Source: Rosa chinensis (lineage: Eukaryota; Streptophyta; Magnoliopsida; Rosales; Rosaceae). From it: 64,000 nt of DNA. The stretch is taken from positions 27,564,956 through 27,628,955 of the forward strand of contig NC_037094.1 in NCBI RefSeq assembly GCF_002994745.2, read 5' to 3'. Made by a program: the position numbers and the translations under genes. The notes under the pieces were generated by a model. That model was not told the DNA's origin, did no database searches, and saw only the letters and a program-made list of their open reading frames with translations. Within the stretch, counting starts at the first letter, position 1; every line of letters begins with the position of its first letter. Positions 37,101 to 49,053 of the stretch are shown here, one piece after another.

Positions 37101-38006
37101 CAGTCTGAGGCAGTGGGCTGCATCCTTCAAGCTGGTTGAAAAGTTGGGGAAGCAGTTGAAATATGCTACTTGGTTGCATAGTGATGCTTCTAGAGTTCCC
37201 AACAGACTAGCTTGGAAGTCTGTCAATCTGTTGTCTTGCAGGACACATAGGACTGAACAGTTGATGCCTTCTCTTGCCAACAGTTTTATGCCGACTTGGA
37301 CTGCTCCAATGTGCATAAATTGATACTGCTTTGCTTGTGCTCTGGCAACTTCAGCAGGGGTGATCAACAAGAGATCTGTTTCTCCTGTTGTTGAGGGGGT
37401 TGTGAATTCAAGTATTTTGAAATGATGGCTGTCCATCAGGTCAAATGTTCCCCGTCGGTAGATCTGTTTGAAATCTAGCTTTGGAATTGAGGAGTTTTTT
37501 ACCTCATGCTCGATTTCATTGTATTCAAACTCTTCAGAATTTAGGAGTTGAACTCCTTTCTTTTTTCCAAAGATGCTTAACATCTTCATTTCTCTTTTTT
37601 CTGTATTCTCCGGATTTTCATACCGGATACTAGTATGACTAGTAGATGGTTCCAGAAAAATCATGTTAGGAACACGATTTGAGTCTGGTTTCTCTAATGG
37701 TTTGAACCCATTAGTCTTCTTTTTTACTGTAGGCAATTTCTTGTCCTTCAGTATAGATTCCAGCGTTTTTTGCTGTTCTTTGATTTTTCTACTGACACTT
37801 GTCAGTCTTTCTTCTTCCGTTTTTGGAAGATCTTTGATATAATCCAGTTTGTTTTCCAATCTTTCTAATTGGTGGATTATAGCAGGTATTGTTTCTAGTG
37901 TCGACTGACATCTAGATATTTCTAGTAACATCTTCTGATATTTCTCATCAGAAGCTTTTAGTAGAGAATTTATCTTCTCTAGTAACAATTCGGACATTGT
38001 CCCCAT
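31198..38006 (-). pseudogene. Unit B caulimovirid polyprotein, one frameshift
   Basis: Same domain order as in unit A. The first frame (38006-34659, 1115 residues) covers coiled coil, movement protein, capsid, zinc knuckle and second Cys cluster. The second frame (from about 34690 to 31198) covers protease-like, RT (YIDDILVFSKN), RNase H (TDASD, EKEILA, TDCAR) and the C-terminal region. They are separated by a one-base loss in a G run at 34690-34694 (five G, six in unit C). No nonsense codons. Because the lesion is in a homopolymer, it could be an assembly error; read support at that run would decide. Confidence 0.92.
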
Positions 38007-38038
38007 TAAGGAGGGGTTCTCCTTTGAGCCTTTTACAA

Positions 38039-38050
38039 GCTCTGATACCA
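38039..38050 (-). other. Primer-binding site of unit B
   Basis: TGGTATCAGAGC on the minus strand, between the small frame and the polyprotein. Confidence 0.9.
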
Positions 38051-38063
38051 GTTGGGTGCGGAT

Positions 38064-38297
38064 CTAACCAATGCTCAAATAATTCAGAGGTTTTTGTTCC
38101 TCTTCCAGAACATATAGGAGATTTTCTATCTCTTCTTCTATTTTATAGATTCTAGTCTGAAGTCTATAAATAATATCCCAGTAATTGGGAGACTCTCTAT
38201 CAAGGTTGTCTCGATAGGTTTTTAGTTTTCTCAGTTTTTCTCTCTCTTTCTGCAGTTCTTTTAGTAGTATGTTTGCATATAGCAACAAGCTCAAGTC
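38064..38297 (-). pseudogene. Small coiled-coil frame of unit B, frameshifted near its start
   Basis: Equivalent of 23086-23319, with 14 bases between its TAG and the primer site. An extra T in the run near 38266 shifts the first codons relative to unit C. No ATG start. Confidence 0.5.
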
Positions 38298-38636
38298 TGT
38301 CTACAATTGAAATTATGAATAGTAATTTGTACTGTTTACCTTTCGAATTAGAGGATGACTGTCAGCTTCATACATATATTCAAATGAAACAAACTCTGAT
38401 GGGCCCACCACGTTTCTAAAACAACATATATAAATTTATGAAAGAGACATATGCAGATGCAAACTCTAACAGACCAAAACAACAAAGGGGTACTAATGGT
38501 AGAGATTTTGAAAAGACGAGTAGGTAGGAAAGAAAGTGAGAAAAAGTTGTGTAAAAGGGAACAAAAATAATACACTGGGGTGTATGAGAAGTATTTTCCC
38601 AAATTTGGGGTGTATGAGCATTAACCCAAAGAAGAA

Positions 38637-39461
38637 ACACTTCACCTACCAGAAGAAACATTTCACCTACCTGCTTTTGTTTTTCTCTATCCGACCTCCA
38701 CCAGCAGGAGCACTCAGAAAAGCAAAAGTTCACGGAGCTGTCCTGTACATTTTTATGTTTTGAATTCCAGTTTGAGTTTCGCTCTCTATATAAGGAACTT
38801 TAAGTTTCATTTGTAAGGCATCGAAAAATTAAGTAGAAGAGTCTTCTCTCAAAGAGTACGAAAGCCATAGTAGCAGTGTGTTTCCTGTGCTTTCATTACA
38901 AGTAAGTATCCGTTCTCATTCTCATGGGTAGCTAAACAGCCTTTTGCTGTTTACCTGAGGATGAGGCTCTGAATTTCTAGAATGTATTCTGTTGAATAAA
39001 TAAAGGATACCCACCTCTATTTTGTCAAAAAGAAGCAATAGTAAATATCATTTTAATCTGTGTTGCATATTCTATCTATCGCTATCTGTTTCTTAATCCT
39101 GCATTCCAGCTAGAACCATCACTATCTAGTTCTTATAATTATTCTGAAGTTTGAAAAGTCTTTGCCTATCAGAAAAAATCAGTTTTAAAAACTAAAATTA
39201 AGACAAGCAGCAGTGATTCCGCCTGTTAAAGTATCCGTTAGGCAGGGAGCCGTTAGGAGAAAAACTTGGGCATGTTGAAGGCTAGCCTTGTTTTCGTTTT
39301 TGTTTTTTTTATGAAGTTTTTAAAGAAGACAAACACTCTAAAGCTCAGGATAGCATAGGAACTACCCCTTTTAGTCTTTTCACAAAAGAATAGTAAGATA
39401 CATAAATACGTGTGTATCTGAGAAAAATACCTGAAATACCTGGGTAAACGGGAAATAGCCC
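38637..39461 (+). promoter_or_regulatory. Unit A promoter, leader and right end (after unit B)
   Basis: Continuation of unit A: TATATAAG at 38787-38794, stem-loop at 38915-38965, AATAAATAAA at 38995-39004, then leader to the right terminus at 39461. Same order as in B and C but diverged. Transcription would run rightward into unit C, antisense to it. Confidence 0.75.
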
Positions 39462-39954
39462 TTAAAATTATAAGGGGTAATTCCCGCATACCCAAAAATT
39501 CTTGGTATTTTTCCCAACTGCCCAACACTTTGGTATTTCACTATTGATGAAAGACAAAGACTAACAGGGATAGTTTTAACAAACAAATGCCATCTGTATC
39601 CTATGTTGACCTTAGATTCTTCTACCGTTCTATTCAGTCAAAAGGAAACAATAAAAAACATTAAAACAAAAACAAGACTAGCCTTCAACATGCCACATTT
39701 CGCCTAACGACTTCCTGTCTAAACGGCTACTCACAGGGCGGAATCACTGCTGCTTGTCCTAATTTTTCTGTTTTAAAACTGATTCTTTTGGCTGAACAGT
39801 AAAGCTTTAGAACTTTAGCTTTCCATGGGATGCATGCATTCGAATGTTCAAACTTTGACATAGTAAACTTATGCATGATAAAGATGATTACAAAATGTAA
39901 AGATAATGACATAGATATTTATAAATTAAAGAAGTGGGTGAACATCCATCTGAA

Positions 39955-40193
39955 TTTATTTATTCAAATATACATATAAAACTTTAAACAATCAGAGCCT
40001 CATTCTCAGGTAAACAGCAAAAGCTGTTTAGCTATCCATAAGAATGAGAACAGTTACTTACTTGTAATGGAAGCACACTACTTCACATCTAAATAGGAAA
40101 GGAAGCACACTGCTATTCTATTTTTATTTTCAGAGAGGTTTTTCTGATCTCAACTTCCAATGCCTTCTAAGAGAAGCTGAAGCTCCATATATA
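39955..40193 (-). promoter_or_regulatory. Unit C promoter and leader
   Basis: TATATAT at 40193-40187, stem-loop at 40048-39999 and AATAAATAAA at 39964-39955, identical in layout to unit B. Transcription would run leftward across the end of A and then enter unit B in sense. Confidence 0.7.
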
Positions 40194-40425
40194 GGGAGCG
40201 GAACTCAAACTAGAATTCAAATTACAAAAATGTACAGGACAACTCCGTGACTTCTGCTTTTCGTAGTGCTCCTGCTGGTGGAGGTCGGTCAGGGAAAAGC
40301 AAAAGGAAAAAGTGAAATGTTTTTCACTTAACCTTTTCTTTTTGAAAAGGAAAAAGCAAAAGTAGCTTTAGAAAAGTCTAAAGTTATACAGTTGCTATTT
40401 TGGTGCTGATTCTTCACCTGTAGCT

Positions 40426-43400
40426 TCACATGTTCTCGTCCGTTTCAGAATAGTGGCCAAAGACAAAGGAGTTGTTGTCTGCCTGGGCCATACGAGTTGT
40501 TGTTGCATTATCCTCGACGTCTGTATCAACATACATCTTGTAGTGGTTGTCATTTTCAAGCTTTTCCACCCAACGCATGCATGCCATTGTCGAGTCTATC
40601 TCTTTTCTGGTTAGAGATAGGAATATATCGCTGCTGACTACGTCAGGATGATCGTAAGCAGTGATGATTGTCTTTTCTCCTGCTGCCAGGAATGTGTTGT
40701 TGATGTCTTCAGAGATGATCTTTTTGATGTAGTCAAGAGCCATGGCCTTCATCCAGGGAATGCTAGAATTCGGTTGGCCGTTGTATGCTACACAGGCTGG
40801 TTGAAGATATCTTCTTTGAATAATTCTCACATAATGATACGGAGGAATATATTCAACTTCACCATCTGTCTTCTGGATCCATTCAGGAGGTGTGGATCTG
40901 AACTTCAGACGAAGCATACAGTTGTCTTTTCTGATATTCTTGACCGTGTTGACAATAATAGGCGGCAAGCCTCTCAGATCATCATTAGTTTTAGTCCATA
41001 AATTATGGACAAAACCATTTTCAACAAGCCATAGCTTGTGTTCTTGAGGATGTTCACTCTGAACATTTACCAGGTATCTTCCAACATATGGTCCTGAGAC
41101 AATAAAGAGGGTTGGAGGAACTAGGTTTTCAGGATTGTGCCTTCCTATCAGATTATGGAATTCATACCAGTCTGATTCATTGAGTGCTATGATAGGGACC
41201 CTAGCACTTTCTGGACTTTCAAGGAAGGATAGTTTCTCTTTCCTTACAGCACTCTGCTGTGTATGAAGCTCTTCACCTTGTGGTCTACCATTCTCGTAGA
41301 GTTCTTCAGCTAATGCAAACAGAGCTGGGAACATTAATCCACTGCTTCTTTCTTGAAAGGCAAATAAGAGATTGTCCAGGATTGCCTTCTGGTGATACGC
41401 TAGTCTCCTGCCAGTTCTGAACACAGGAGTATCAAAAGTTCTTAATTCATAATTAAAAACATTTATAACTCCACTAGGAGTTGGTCTGCTTTTTGGCAAA
41501 GCAGCAGCCGTCAACGGTCTTGATGTGCCTTTACCGTCTGCCGTTTGAGACGGGCTAGCCAATCCTTTACCCTGGGATTGATCAGTTGAGGCCAAGCCTT
41601 TTGAGCTTAGCAGAAACCTTTTAAGGATCTTCTCCTTGGTTTCTTTTGGATCTTCTTCAGATTCCTGTTCTTTCCCAGTCCTTCTGCTTCTGGGATTACG
41701 ACCTTCGTCGTCTTCTCTTTGGCTGAACATTGCCAGTTCTCTGGTCAATGCGTCTGGAAGATAGTTCTTGTTTCCTGCAATTAATTCAACAGTATAATCA
41801 TATTGGTTAAGAAACAATTGCCAGTTGGCTAATCTTCCTCTATCAGCAGCTTTGTCAAGTTTAAAATTTTTAAAATTCTTTACTCTAGCACAATCGGTGC
41901 GGACAGTAAAGGTTTTTCCCAGATAAGCTGGAGAATTTAAAATCGTTTTCTTGACAGCTAAAATTTCTTTTTCCCCTGTGGGATAATTCAGTTCTGCAGG
42001 GCTGAACTTGCCACTACAAAATTTGCAGATCTTTTCAATGTTAGTTCCAGGCGCTCTCGCCAGAACAACACCGGACCAGTAATTATCACTCGCATCTGTC
42101 TGGAGGATAATTTCATCATTCTCTTCTGGTTGTTGAAGAGGAGGGAGGTTCTTGCAGAGGTCTTTTATCTGCTTCACGATCTTTTCATCATCTTCTGTGA
42201 AGTTCCATTTCCTTTTGGAACTTGTCTTGGGAGATAACATTGCTGTTAACCCTGAGATTCTAGGGATGAAATCTCTCCCATAATTTATGACACCAAGGAA
42301 TCTCTCTAGACTCTTAGCATCAGGAATTTTGTCTGGGAACTTCCAGATCTTTTCAAGGATGTGAGGTTGGAGCTTTATGACTCCATTCTTGATGTTTATT
42401 CCTAGGAAATCAACTTCATCGAGGATAAAGAAGATTTTCTTCTCACCTAGGATAATTCCATGCTGGACTATCAGCTTTGTTACCTCGTGGAGGTGCTTCA
42501 TGTGTTCTTCTCTGTTTTTGGAGAAGACCAGGATGTCATCTATGTAGACGACGCAGAACTCCGCTACATGCTTGAAGATGTTGTCCATCTTTCTTTGAAA
42601 GATTGAGGGAGCTTGCTTGAGACCAAAAGGCATTACTAGCCACTCGTAATGACCTTGTGGTGTTCCAAATGCAGTGAGAGGTACACTCTCAGGATGCATC
42701 TTGACCTGCCAGAAACCCGACTTTGCATCGAATTTCGAAAAGACTTTAGCTCCTCTGAGCTGGTTGATCAGGACTCTGACTTGAGCGATCTGATATCCGT
42801 CTTTGACAGTCTTCTTATTGACATCTCTATAGTCAATAACCATTCTAGCTTTTCCTCTTAGATTCTCTGCATGATTTCTCACGTAGAATGCTGGAGCATG
42901 ATGAGGGCTAGTGGAAGGTTGAATTAATCTCTTCTTCAGGAGATCTTCAATATCACTTCTGAATTCTTTTTGATCTTCCTCTTTGTACTGAGGAATGGCT
43001 TTGACATGGCAGATAGCATTCATGTCATGCAATCTCAATTCACAGACCACTGGGTCTTTTTCCCAAAACTTCTGAGGATTTGTATCCACATTCTGCTCGA
43101 GTAGTTTCTTGATTTTGTCAAGAGTGGGAGTTTGTTGAGACTCAAGCTTGTTCTGAAAGTGCTTGAGGTTGTGCTCGTGGATGAAACTAGCTTCTTCATC
43201 TTTACTAGCTTCTTCTTCTCCTTCTGAAGATTCTTCAACAAGCAATTCTTCTTGTTGTTTGATTTGGAGTATGGGTTGAAATTTGGGTTTGTAGGGGGTA
43301 AGATCACCACTATTCTGTTGCGATCTCTGATACTGAGTAGTAAAACCGGGACCGGCCACACTGAATGCATGTGTGAGGCGGTCAGCCCAGAACACCCGTT

Positions 43401-46400
43401 CTCCTTTTCTGAAGCCTATCGCTTCTTCATCCTGAATGAATCGTTGTTGGAGAATAAAATCATTGCCCAACAAGAAATCAGATCCTTGGCCTTCAGATTG
43501 CCAAACATTCTGGATGATAAATGTTCCTCCACCAATGGTGATATGAACATTTTTTGCTACTTTCTTCATGGTGAGATGGCTTCCATCAAATGTAACACCA
43601 GTAGCTGACTTTTTCTTGTCTTCGTTCCAGAGTTCTTCTGGAATTGCAAATCTCTTTGCAACAGTAAAACCTGATCCATTATCTACAAAAGCATGTAGAT
43701 GATATTTCCTGTGATCAGGGAACTTGAGTCCGATCTCTATGTAGTTGCTGTATCTACTTGTAGAGACGACTTTCGATTGGTGAAGCTCATTTTCTTGAGC
43801 TTGTTCCGTTGGAATGAATGGTTTACATTCTTCTGGAACATTTTCCTGAGTGGGTGATTTGTCATCATCATCCCAATCTGTAGGAGTTATCTTCTTGCTG
43901 TCTGGATTACTGAACCAGGGGGGAGGATCATATCTGACTTTGTAATCAAACTTGCCGGAAGGTTGGCCAAGTAGATCCCATGTACCAGTATCCGCAGCTA
44001 TCTCTTGTCTTTCTAAGAGATGAACATTTTCTGGTATTTCAACCAGTTCAATATCTTCATCGATTGTTTCTTCACCGATGATTTCTTCCTTTATTTCTGA
44101 GGAAGATGGTTGTTCCATAGTCGTTTCTTGGACTACAGTTGTTGCAACATTCTTTGTTTGTTCCATGGTTTCCTGGAACAGAGTTTCAACTTCTTTCGCT
44201 TTTTTCTCAGCGAAATACTCTTCATATTCTTGCTCAACCCATTGGCTGACAAGACCATTCTTGGTTTTTCTTCTTGCTTCAGCTATGAAGCATTCTTTGT
44301 GATACGTCTTTTTAGACTCTTCACAGAACATAGGGAGACCATTCTTCTCGTGACATAAACAGTAGTCACAGACGAATGAACCAGGGTTCACCTGATAAGA
44401 AGACATGAAGGATTCTGTCTTGCTTTCTTCCCAGTTTTTGACTTTCAAAACGTTCATTTGTCTGGATTCGAAGTACTCTACTTCAGAATCTATCTCAGAC
44501 TCTTCTGATGAACTTTCTTCTTCTTCAGACCAGGCAGAATAGACTGACCTGTCGTCATCTTCATCATCAGAATAGGCTATTTCGTAGCCTTTCATGTTTG
44601 CTATCTCTACTATTTGCTCATATTCTTCAAAGAGAGCTTTAGTAGATCTGTTACCCTTTTCTGGGCATTCATTGGCATAGTGCCCTTCAGCTTTACACAA
44701 CCAACATCTGCAAGCTTTCTTGCTAGGTTGTTTATGCTGCTGAGTATTCTTCTTTTTCTTGAAGAATTTCTTTTTTGGATCTTCATCCTGTTGCTTCTTG
44801 TAATTGGAGCTCTTCTTGAATTTCCAATTCTTTCTCTGATTACTCTTTTTGAATTTTTAGAGTAATATTTTTCTTTTTTCTTCTTTCTGTGGAATTTGGA
44901 TTCATGACATCCCCAGTTAGTGGGCATATCCAGTATTCCGTAACAGAAATTTTCAACTCCTTTGAGTTGCTTCTTGGCCATCTTAGCTCTAAGATTGGCT
45001 TTGCATTGCTCCTTCAGTAGTTGCCGGATTCTGTCGGCAATTCCTCCAACTGAAAATCTTTCAATTGGCTTTTCAGCTATGCTTTCTCTCACAGCTGTTC
45101 TCCATGGTTCAGGGAGCTTTCTGTGCAACAGATTAACTAGATCAGTATTCTCTAGTTCACCAATTGTACAGTAATATTCCTGAAATTCATTCAGGTATTC
45201 TTCGAAATATCTCATGTCACAGATCTTGAGAGCATAGATATTCGACTTTGCCGTTTCTTTGGCTTTCTCACTCAGATTTGAGAGATCTCCACAGAATTGA
45301 TCGTACAGGGGTACTGCAAAATCATACGGAGACTTTGAATTTTTTATCTCTTCAAGCCAGTCTCTTCCTCTGGTAGTTTCCTTGAAGGATAGGTAGTACT
45401 TTTTTGCTACTCCGGTGAGAGTAGTTTCATAGTACACCTGCAAATCTGGTGCTTCAAATTTTCCAAGGGTCAGTGCAGAGGCCATCATCAGGCTATCTAC
45501 CCATTGGTCAATAGTTTTTCTTTTGTCTAGACTCTTGTCTAGATTCAGCCAGATGCCATAGTTCGTGATTGGAACTCTTGGCAGATTGTCCTCGGGGACG
45601 AATCTTTGAGAATTTCTTTCTCCTTTTTTACCCGTGGGGGCTTTCTGAACTGGGAGTTTTATTTCCCTCGTTTCTTTTTTATGAAAGTTCTGGAGCTTCC
45701 TCCTTCTTCCATTTCAACATCTTGGTAAGGAAAGACTTTTCTTGTCTTTCTGCATTTGAATTCTTTCATTTCCTCGATTAGTTTTTCTAATCGTTCAGGA
45801 CTTTCACAATTCTCAGCTTCTTTGTAAAGATCATAGAGCTTCTCAGCTCTGAGCATATGGACTGGTCTGCATAGATCAGCTTCCAGATCTTCTTCTGATA
45901 TTGGTTCTTCAATAGTGGGTTTTGTACCACTGACACCGGCTTCTCTGGTGCTGTAGCTTCTTCTCAGAAGATTGCTGTTTATCCTGATGTTTTCAGGACA
46001 GACATCACTTTTCCTGTGATCTTCAAAGTTGAGGCTGATTTCTCCAGTGCGTCTACTCTCGTAGATCTTTGCTTTTGCTCTTTCCGGCAGCCTTTTTGGA
46101 CCGGACAGTTTCCATTCAAGAGGAAAAGTTACTTCATTCCAAGCAACCTTGTGAATCTGCTGTGAATGGTTCTTCTGGTTGGTGAGGAATCCAGTAGTGA
46201 GACCAGGGATGTTGGAGATCCTTGTCTTTGGTTCCACTGTGGTGCTCATCAGTTTATAGTATACTCTGTATACTATTGCCAATTCTTGCATTTCTTCTTT
46301 CATTGAGATCCCGTCTGTCTTGACTCTCAGTCTGAGGCAGTGGGCTGCATCTTTCAAGCTGGTTGAAAAGTTGGGGAAGCAGTTGAAATATGCTACCTGG

Positions 46401-47233
46401 TTGCATAATGATGCTTCTAAAGTCCCAAACAGACTAGCTTGGAAGTCTGTCAGTCTGTTGTCTTGCAGGACACATAGGACTGAACAGTTGATGCCTTCTC
46501 TTGCCAATAGTTTTATGCCGACTTGGACTGCTCCAATGTGCATAAATTGGTATTGCTTTGCTTGTGCTCTGGCAACTTCAGCAGGGGTGATCATCAAGAG
46601 ATCTGTTTCTCCTGTTGTTGAGGGGGTTGTGAATTCAAGTATTTTGAAATGATGGCTGTCCATCAGGTCAAATGTTCCCCGTCGGTAGATCTGTTTGAAA
46701 TCTAGCTTTGGAATTGAGGAGTTTTTTACCTCATGCTCGATTTCATTGTATTCAAACTCTTCAGAATTTAGGAGTTGAACTCCTTTCTTTTTTCCAAAGA
46801 TGCTTAACATCTTCATTTCTCTTTTTTCTGTATTCTCCGGATTTTCATACCGGATACTAGTATGACTAGTAGATGGTTCCAGAAAAATCATGTTAGGAAC
46901 ACGATTTGAGTCTGGTTTCTCTAATGGTTTGAACCCATTAGTCTTCTTTTTTACTGTAGGCAATTTCTTGTCCTTCAGTATAGATTCCAGCGTTTTTTGC
47001 TGTTCTTTGATTTTTCTACTGACACTTGTCAGTCTTTTTTCTTCCGTTTTTGGAAGATCTTTGATATAATCCAGTTTGTTTTCCAATCTTTCTAATTGGT
47101 GGATTATAGCAGGTATTGTTTCTAGTGTCGACTGACATCTAGATATTTCTAGTAACATCTTCTGATATTTCTCATCAGAAGCTTTTAGTAGAGAATTTAT
47201 CTTCTCTAGTAACAATTCGGACATTGTCCCCAT
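40426..47233 (-). pseudogene. Unit C caulimovirid polyprotein, two frameshifts
   Basis: Nominal length 2269 residues, domains as in A and B. Three frame segments: 47233 to about 45670 (coiled coil, movement protein), about 45670 to 44855 (capsid), and 44855 to 40426 (zinc knuckle, second Cys cluster, protease-like, RT, RNase H, C-terminus). Each break is a one-base loss in a T run (about 45675-45680 and 44853-44857) relative to unit B. The G run that is short in B is full length here, so the protease-to-capsid linkage is continuous. No nonsense codons. Sequencing error in homopolymers is a real alternative for both breaks. Confidence 0.92.
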
Positions 47234-47265
47234 TAAGGAGGGGTTCTCCTTTGAGCCTTTTACAA

Positions 47266-47277
47266 GCTCTGATACCA
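47266..47277 (-). other. Primer-binding site of unit C
   Basis: TGGTATCAGAGC on the minus strand, same context as in A and B. Confidence 0.9.
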
Positions 47278-47290
47278 GTTGGGTGCGGAT

Positions 47291-47524
47291 CTAACCAATG
47301 CTCAAATAATTCAGAGGTTTTTGTTCCTCTTCCAGAACATATAGGAGATTTTCTATCTCTTCTTCTATTTTATAGATTCTAGTCTGAAGTCTATAAATAA
47401 TATCCCAGTAATTGGGAGACTCTCTATCAAGGTTGTCTCGATAGGTTTTTAGTTTTCTCAGTTTTTCTCTCTCTTTCTGCAGTTCTTTAGTAGTATGTTT
47501 GCATATAGCAACAAGCTCAAGTCT
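47291..47524 (-). CDS. Small coiled-coil frame of unit C, no ATG, intact
   Basis: 78 codons from the conserved RLELVAIC to a TAG before the primer site. The frame remains open upstream for about 27 more codons to a TGA, with no ATG. A CAG at the exon-like edge (GTAGACAG, also present in A) could be a splice acceptor. Charged and heptad-rich; function unknown. Confidence 0.5.
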   Translation of the reverse strand, partial: RLELVAICKHTTKELQKEREKLRKLKTYRDNLDRESPNYWDIIYRLQTRIYKIEEEIENLLYVLEEEQKPLNYLSIG

Positions 47525-48289
47525 GTCTACATTTGAAATTATGAATAGTAATTTGTACTGTTTACCTTTCGAATTAGAGGATGACTGTCAGCTTCATACA
47601 TATATTCAAATGAAACAAACTCTGATGGGCCCACCACGTTTCTAAAACAACATATATAAATTTATGAAAGAGACATATGCAGATGCAAACTCTAACAGAC
47701 CAAAACAACAAAGGGGTACTAATGGTAGAGATTTTGAAAAGACGAGTAGGTAGGAAAGAAAGTGAGAAAAAGTTGTGTAAAAGGGAACAAAAATAATACA
47801 CTGGGGTGTATGAGAAGTATTTTCCCAAATTTGGGGTGTATGAGCATTAACCCAAATTATAATTATAGTTGATACTTGACATCAGTGTGAACTGATGTAT
47901 TTTCTACGGGGATCCATCTCTACACATATACAATTAAGGATATCATTTTAGCAATTTTGTTTTTCTTAATTTACTTTAAAGATTAATTAATATAATCACA
48001 ATTAGTGATAATAATTTCCTGAGTCAAATCCCATGAGATAATATTCTTTTTTAGTCATAATTTCCAGATTTGTTCAGATGTGTTCTTCAGCAAGCATCAT
48101 CCGCTTCATTGTCATCAGATCCCAGATCCATAGAGATCGATCTGAATCTAGTGTTTCTTTCATTCCTGCTAGTAAACAAACAATAGTAAGAAGTTACCAA
48201 ATAAGTATAATATCAATTCAAAATGAGGTGATGAATTTATGCCTTTACCTGGAGATCTGGATCAATGAAGAACGAGTTACCATTCTGGC

Positions 48290-48811
48290 ACCCAGTTGAT
48301 TCAAGGTACAACGTACCATCTCCTTCTTGAAAAATTTGGCTTCACCTGAAGGCCAAAGTTATGCAACCCAATGATTGATCAATGAGAAGATAAACAACTG
48401 AGACCAAAACACCAAAAAAATTGATTTTTACAAAAATGGCTACCAGAAGATAAGTTAAACCAAAAACCAGATTTCAAAACCGAAACTTTTCAAGCTTTTC
48501 ATTCACAGCATAAACAAATACCCATCCATTATTTAAACAAAAGAGAACGGGGTTTGAGAAATGAGTACCTCTTGCATGAAAAGATTGTTGGGTGTGATGT
48601 TAAACCCATTAAGAGAGCTATTTTCGTCAGACCCAGAAGCCCTGGTGGCCAGCCGGCCATGCTTAGCCAGGCCAAAACGTTTTACTCTCTGTAAAACAGA
48701 ACCAATCAATCAGCACCAAAAATTGAGCCAAAGACAGTAGTGGAAGAAATGAAAAGGTGAGCTTCGACGATAAGAGACGGCAAGGAAGCGTAGAGGGATC
48801 GAGATCGCCAT
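48290..48811 (-). pseudogene. Exon-like host gene fragments captured by CACTA-1
   Basis: On the minus strand an ATG at 48811 opens MAISIPLRFLAVSYRRSS, which looks like a plastid transit peptide. A second exon-like block (about 48690-48570) follows an acceptor (TTTTACAG) and reads RVKRFGLAKHGRLATRASG, ending at a GT donor after NLFMQE. A third block (about 48345-48260) reads GDGTLYLESTGCQNG and FFIDPDLQ before a GTAAAGG donor. Intron-like spacers are kept, so this would be genomic capture. I do not recognise the gene. Exon phases were not fully reconciled. Confidence 0.4.
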
Positions 48812-49053
48812 TGATGAAGCAGACAAGAGCTTGTGAAATTACTGCAAGCGCAGTCCATGAGAGACTCTTTTAAGAGTCTTGGAAAAAGCTATCCGATGAT
48901 CAGAAGATAAGAAAAATTGTGGCGCTGTGGCTAAGGTCAGTAGGTTAAGTTATTTTATTGTTTTTTTTCTTTTCTTTTCTAACAAAGAACAGTGAAATTA
49001 GAGTAAACAACAGTAGTGAAATTATGCATCATCTTTTTCAAGATAAATATTTG

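Larger units (their letters stand above)
30246..38627 (-). mobile_element. Caulimovirid unit B, 9-bp TSD, inserted in unit A
   Basis: 8382 bp, on the minus strand starting GGGTTAATGCTCATACACCC (38627) and ending GGGTATGCGGGAATTACCCC (30246). Direct repeats AAAGAAGAA flank it (30237-30245 and 38628-38636). Removing it rejoins the intergenic region of unit A. Nearly identical to unit C along its whole length, so both moved recently, but the different TSDs show separate insertions. Confidence 0.9.
22793..39461 (+). mobile_element. Caulimovirid unit A (endogenous pararetrovirus), 9-bp TSD, split by unit B
   Basis: The left end is GGGTTAATGCTCATACACCC; the right end, read inward, is GGGCTATTTCCCGTTTACCC, an imperfect inverted repeat. 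TTAAAATTA flanks it at 22784-22792 and 39462-39470. Without unit B it is 22793-30245 plus 38637-39461, about 8.28 kb. Order: left terminal region, small coiled-coil frame, Met-tRNA primer site, polyprotein, promoter/leader. It is the most diverged and most mutated of the three copies and was there first, since B lies inside it and C lies in its right TSD. Confidence 0.88.
39474..47853 (-). mobile_element. Caulimovirid unit C, 9-bp TSD, inserted at the right TSD of unit A
   Basis: 8380 bp, with the same ends as unit B. AAATTATAA flanks it (39465-39473 and 47854-47862). Its left TSD overlaps the right TSD of unit A (39462-39470), so it inserted exactly at A's edge. Confidence 0.9.

Noticed and set aside
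38627..39474. Separate promoter-only caulimovirid fragment between B and C
   Set aside because: Removing B with one copy of AAAGAAGAA joins it to 30245, so it is the right end of unit A.
39430..39500. Inverted repeat at 39430-39500 as a hairpin or origin
   Set aside because: It is the juxtaposition of the similar right ends of units A and C in opposite orientation.
30246..47853. Units B and C as one tandem or segmental duplication of about 9.2 kb
   Set aside because: The repeated stretch stops exactly at the element ends, and each unit has a different perfect 9-bp duplication, so two separate insertions explain it better.
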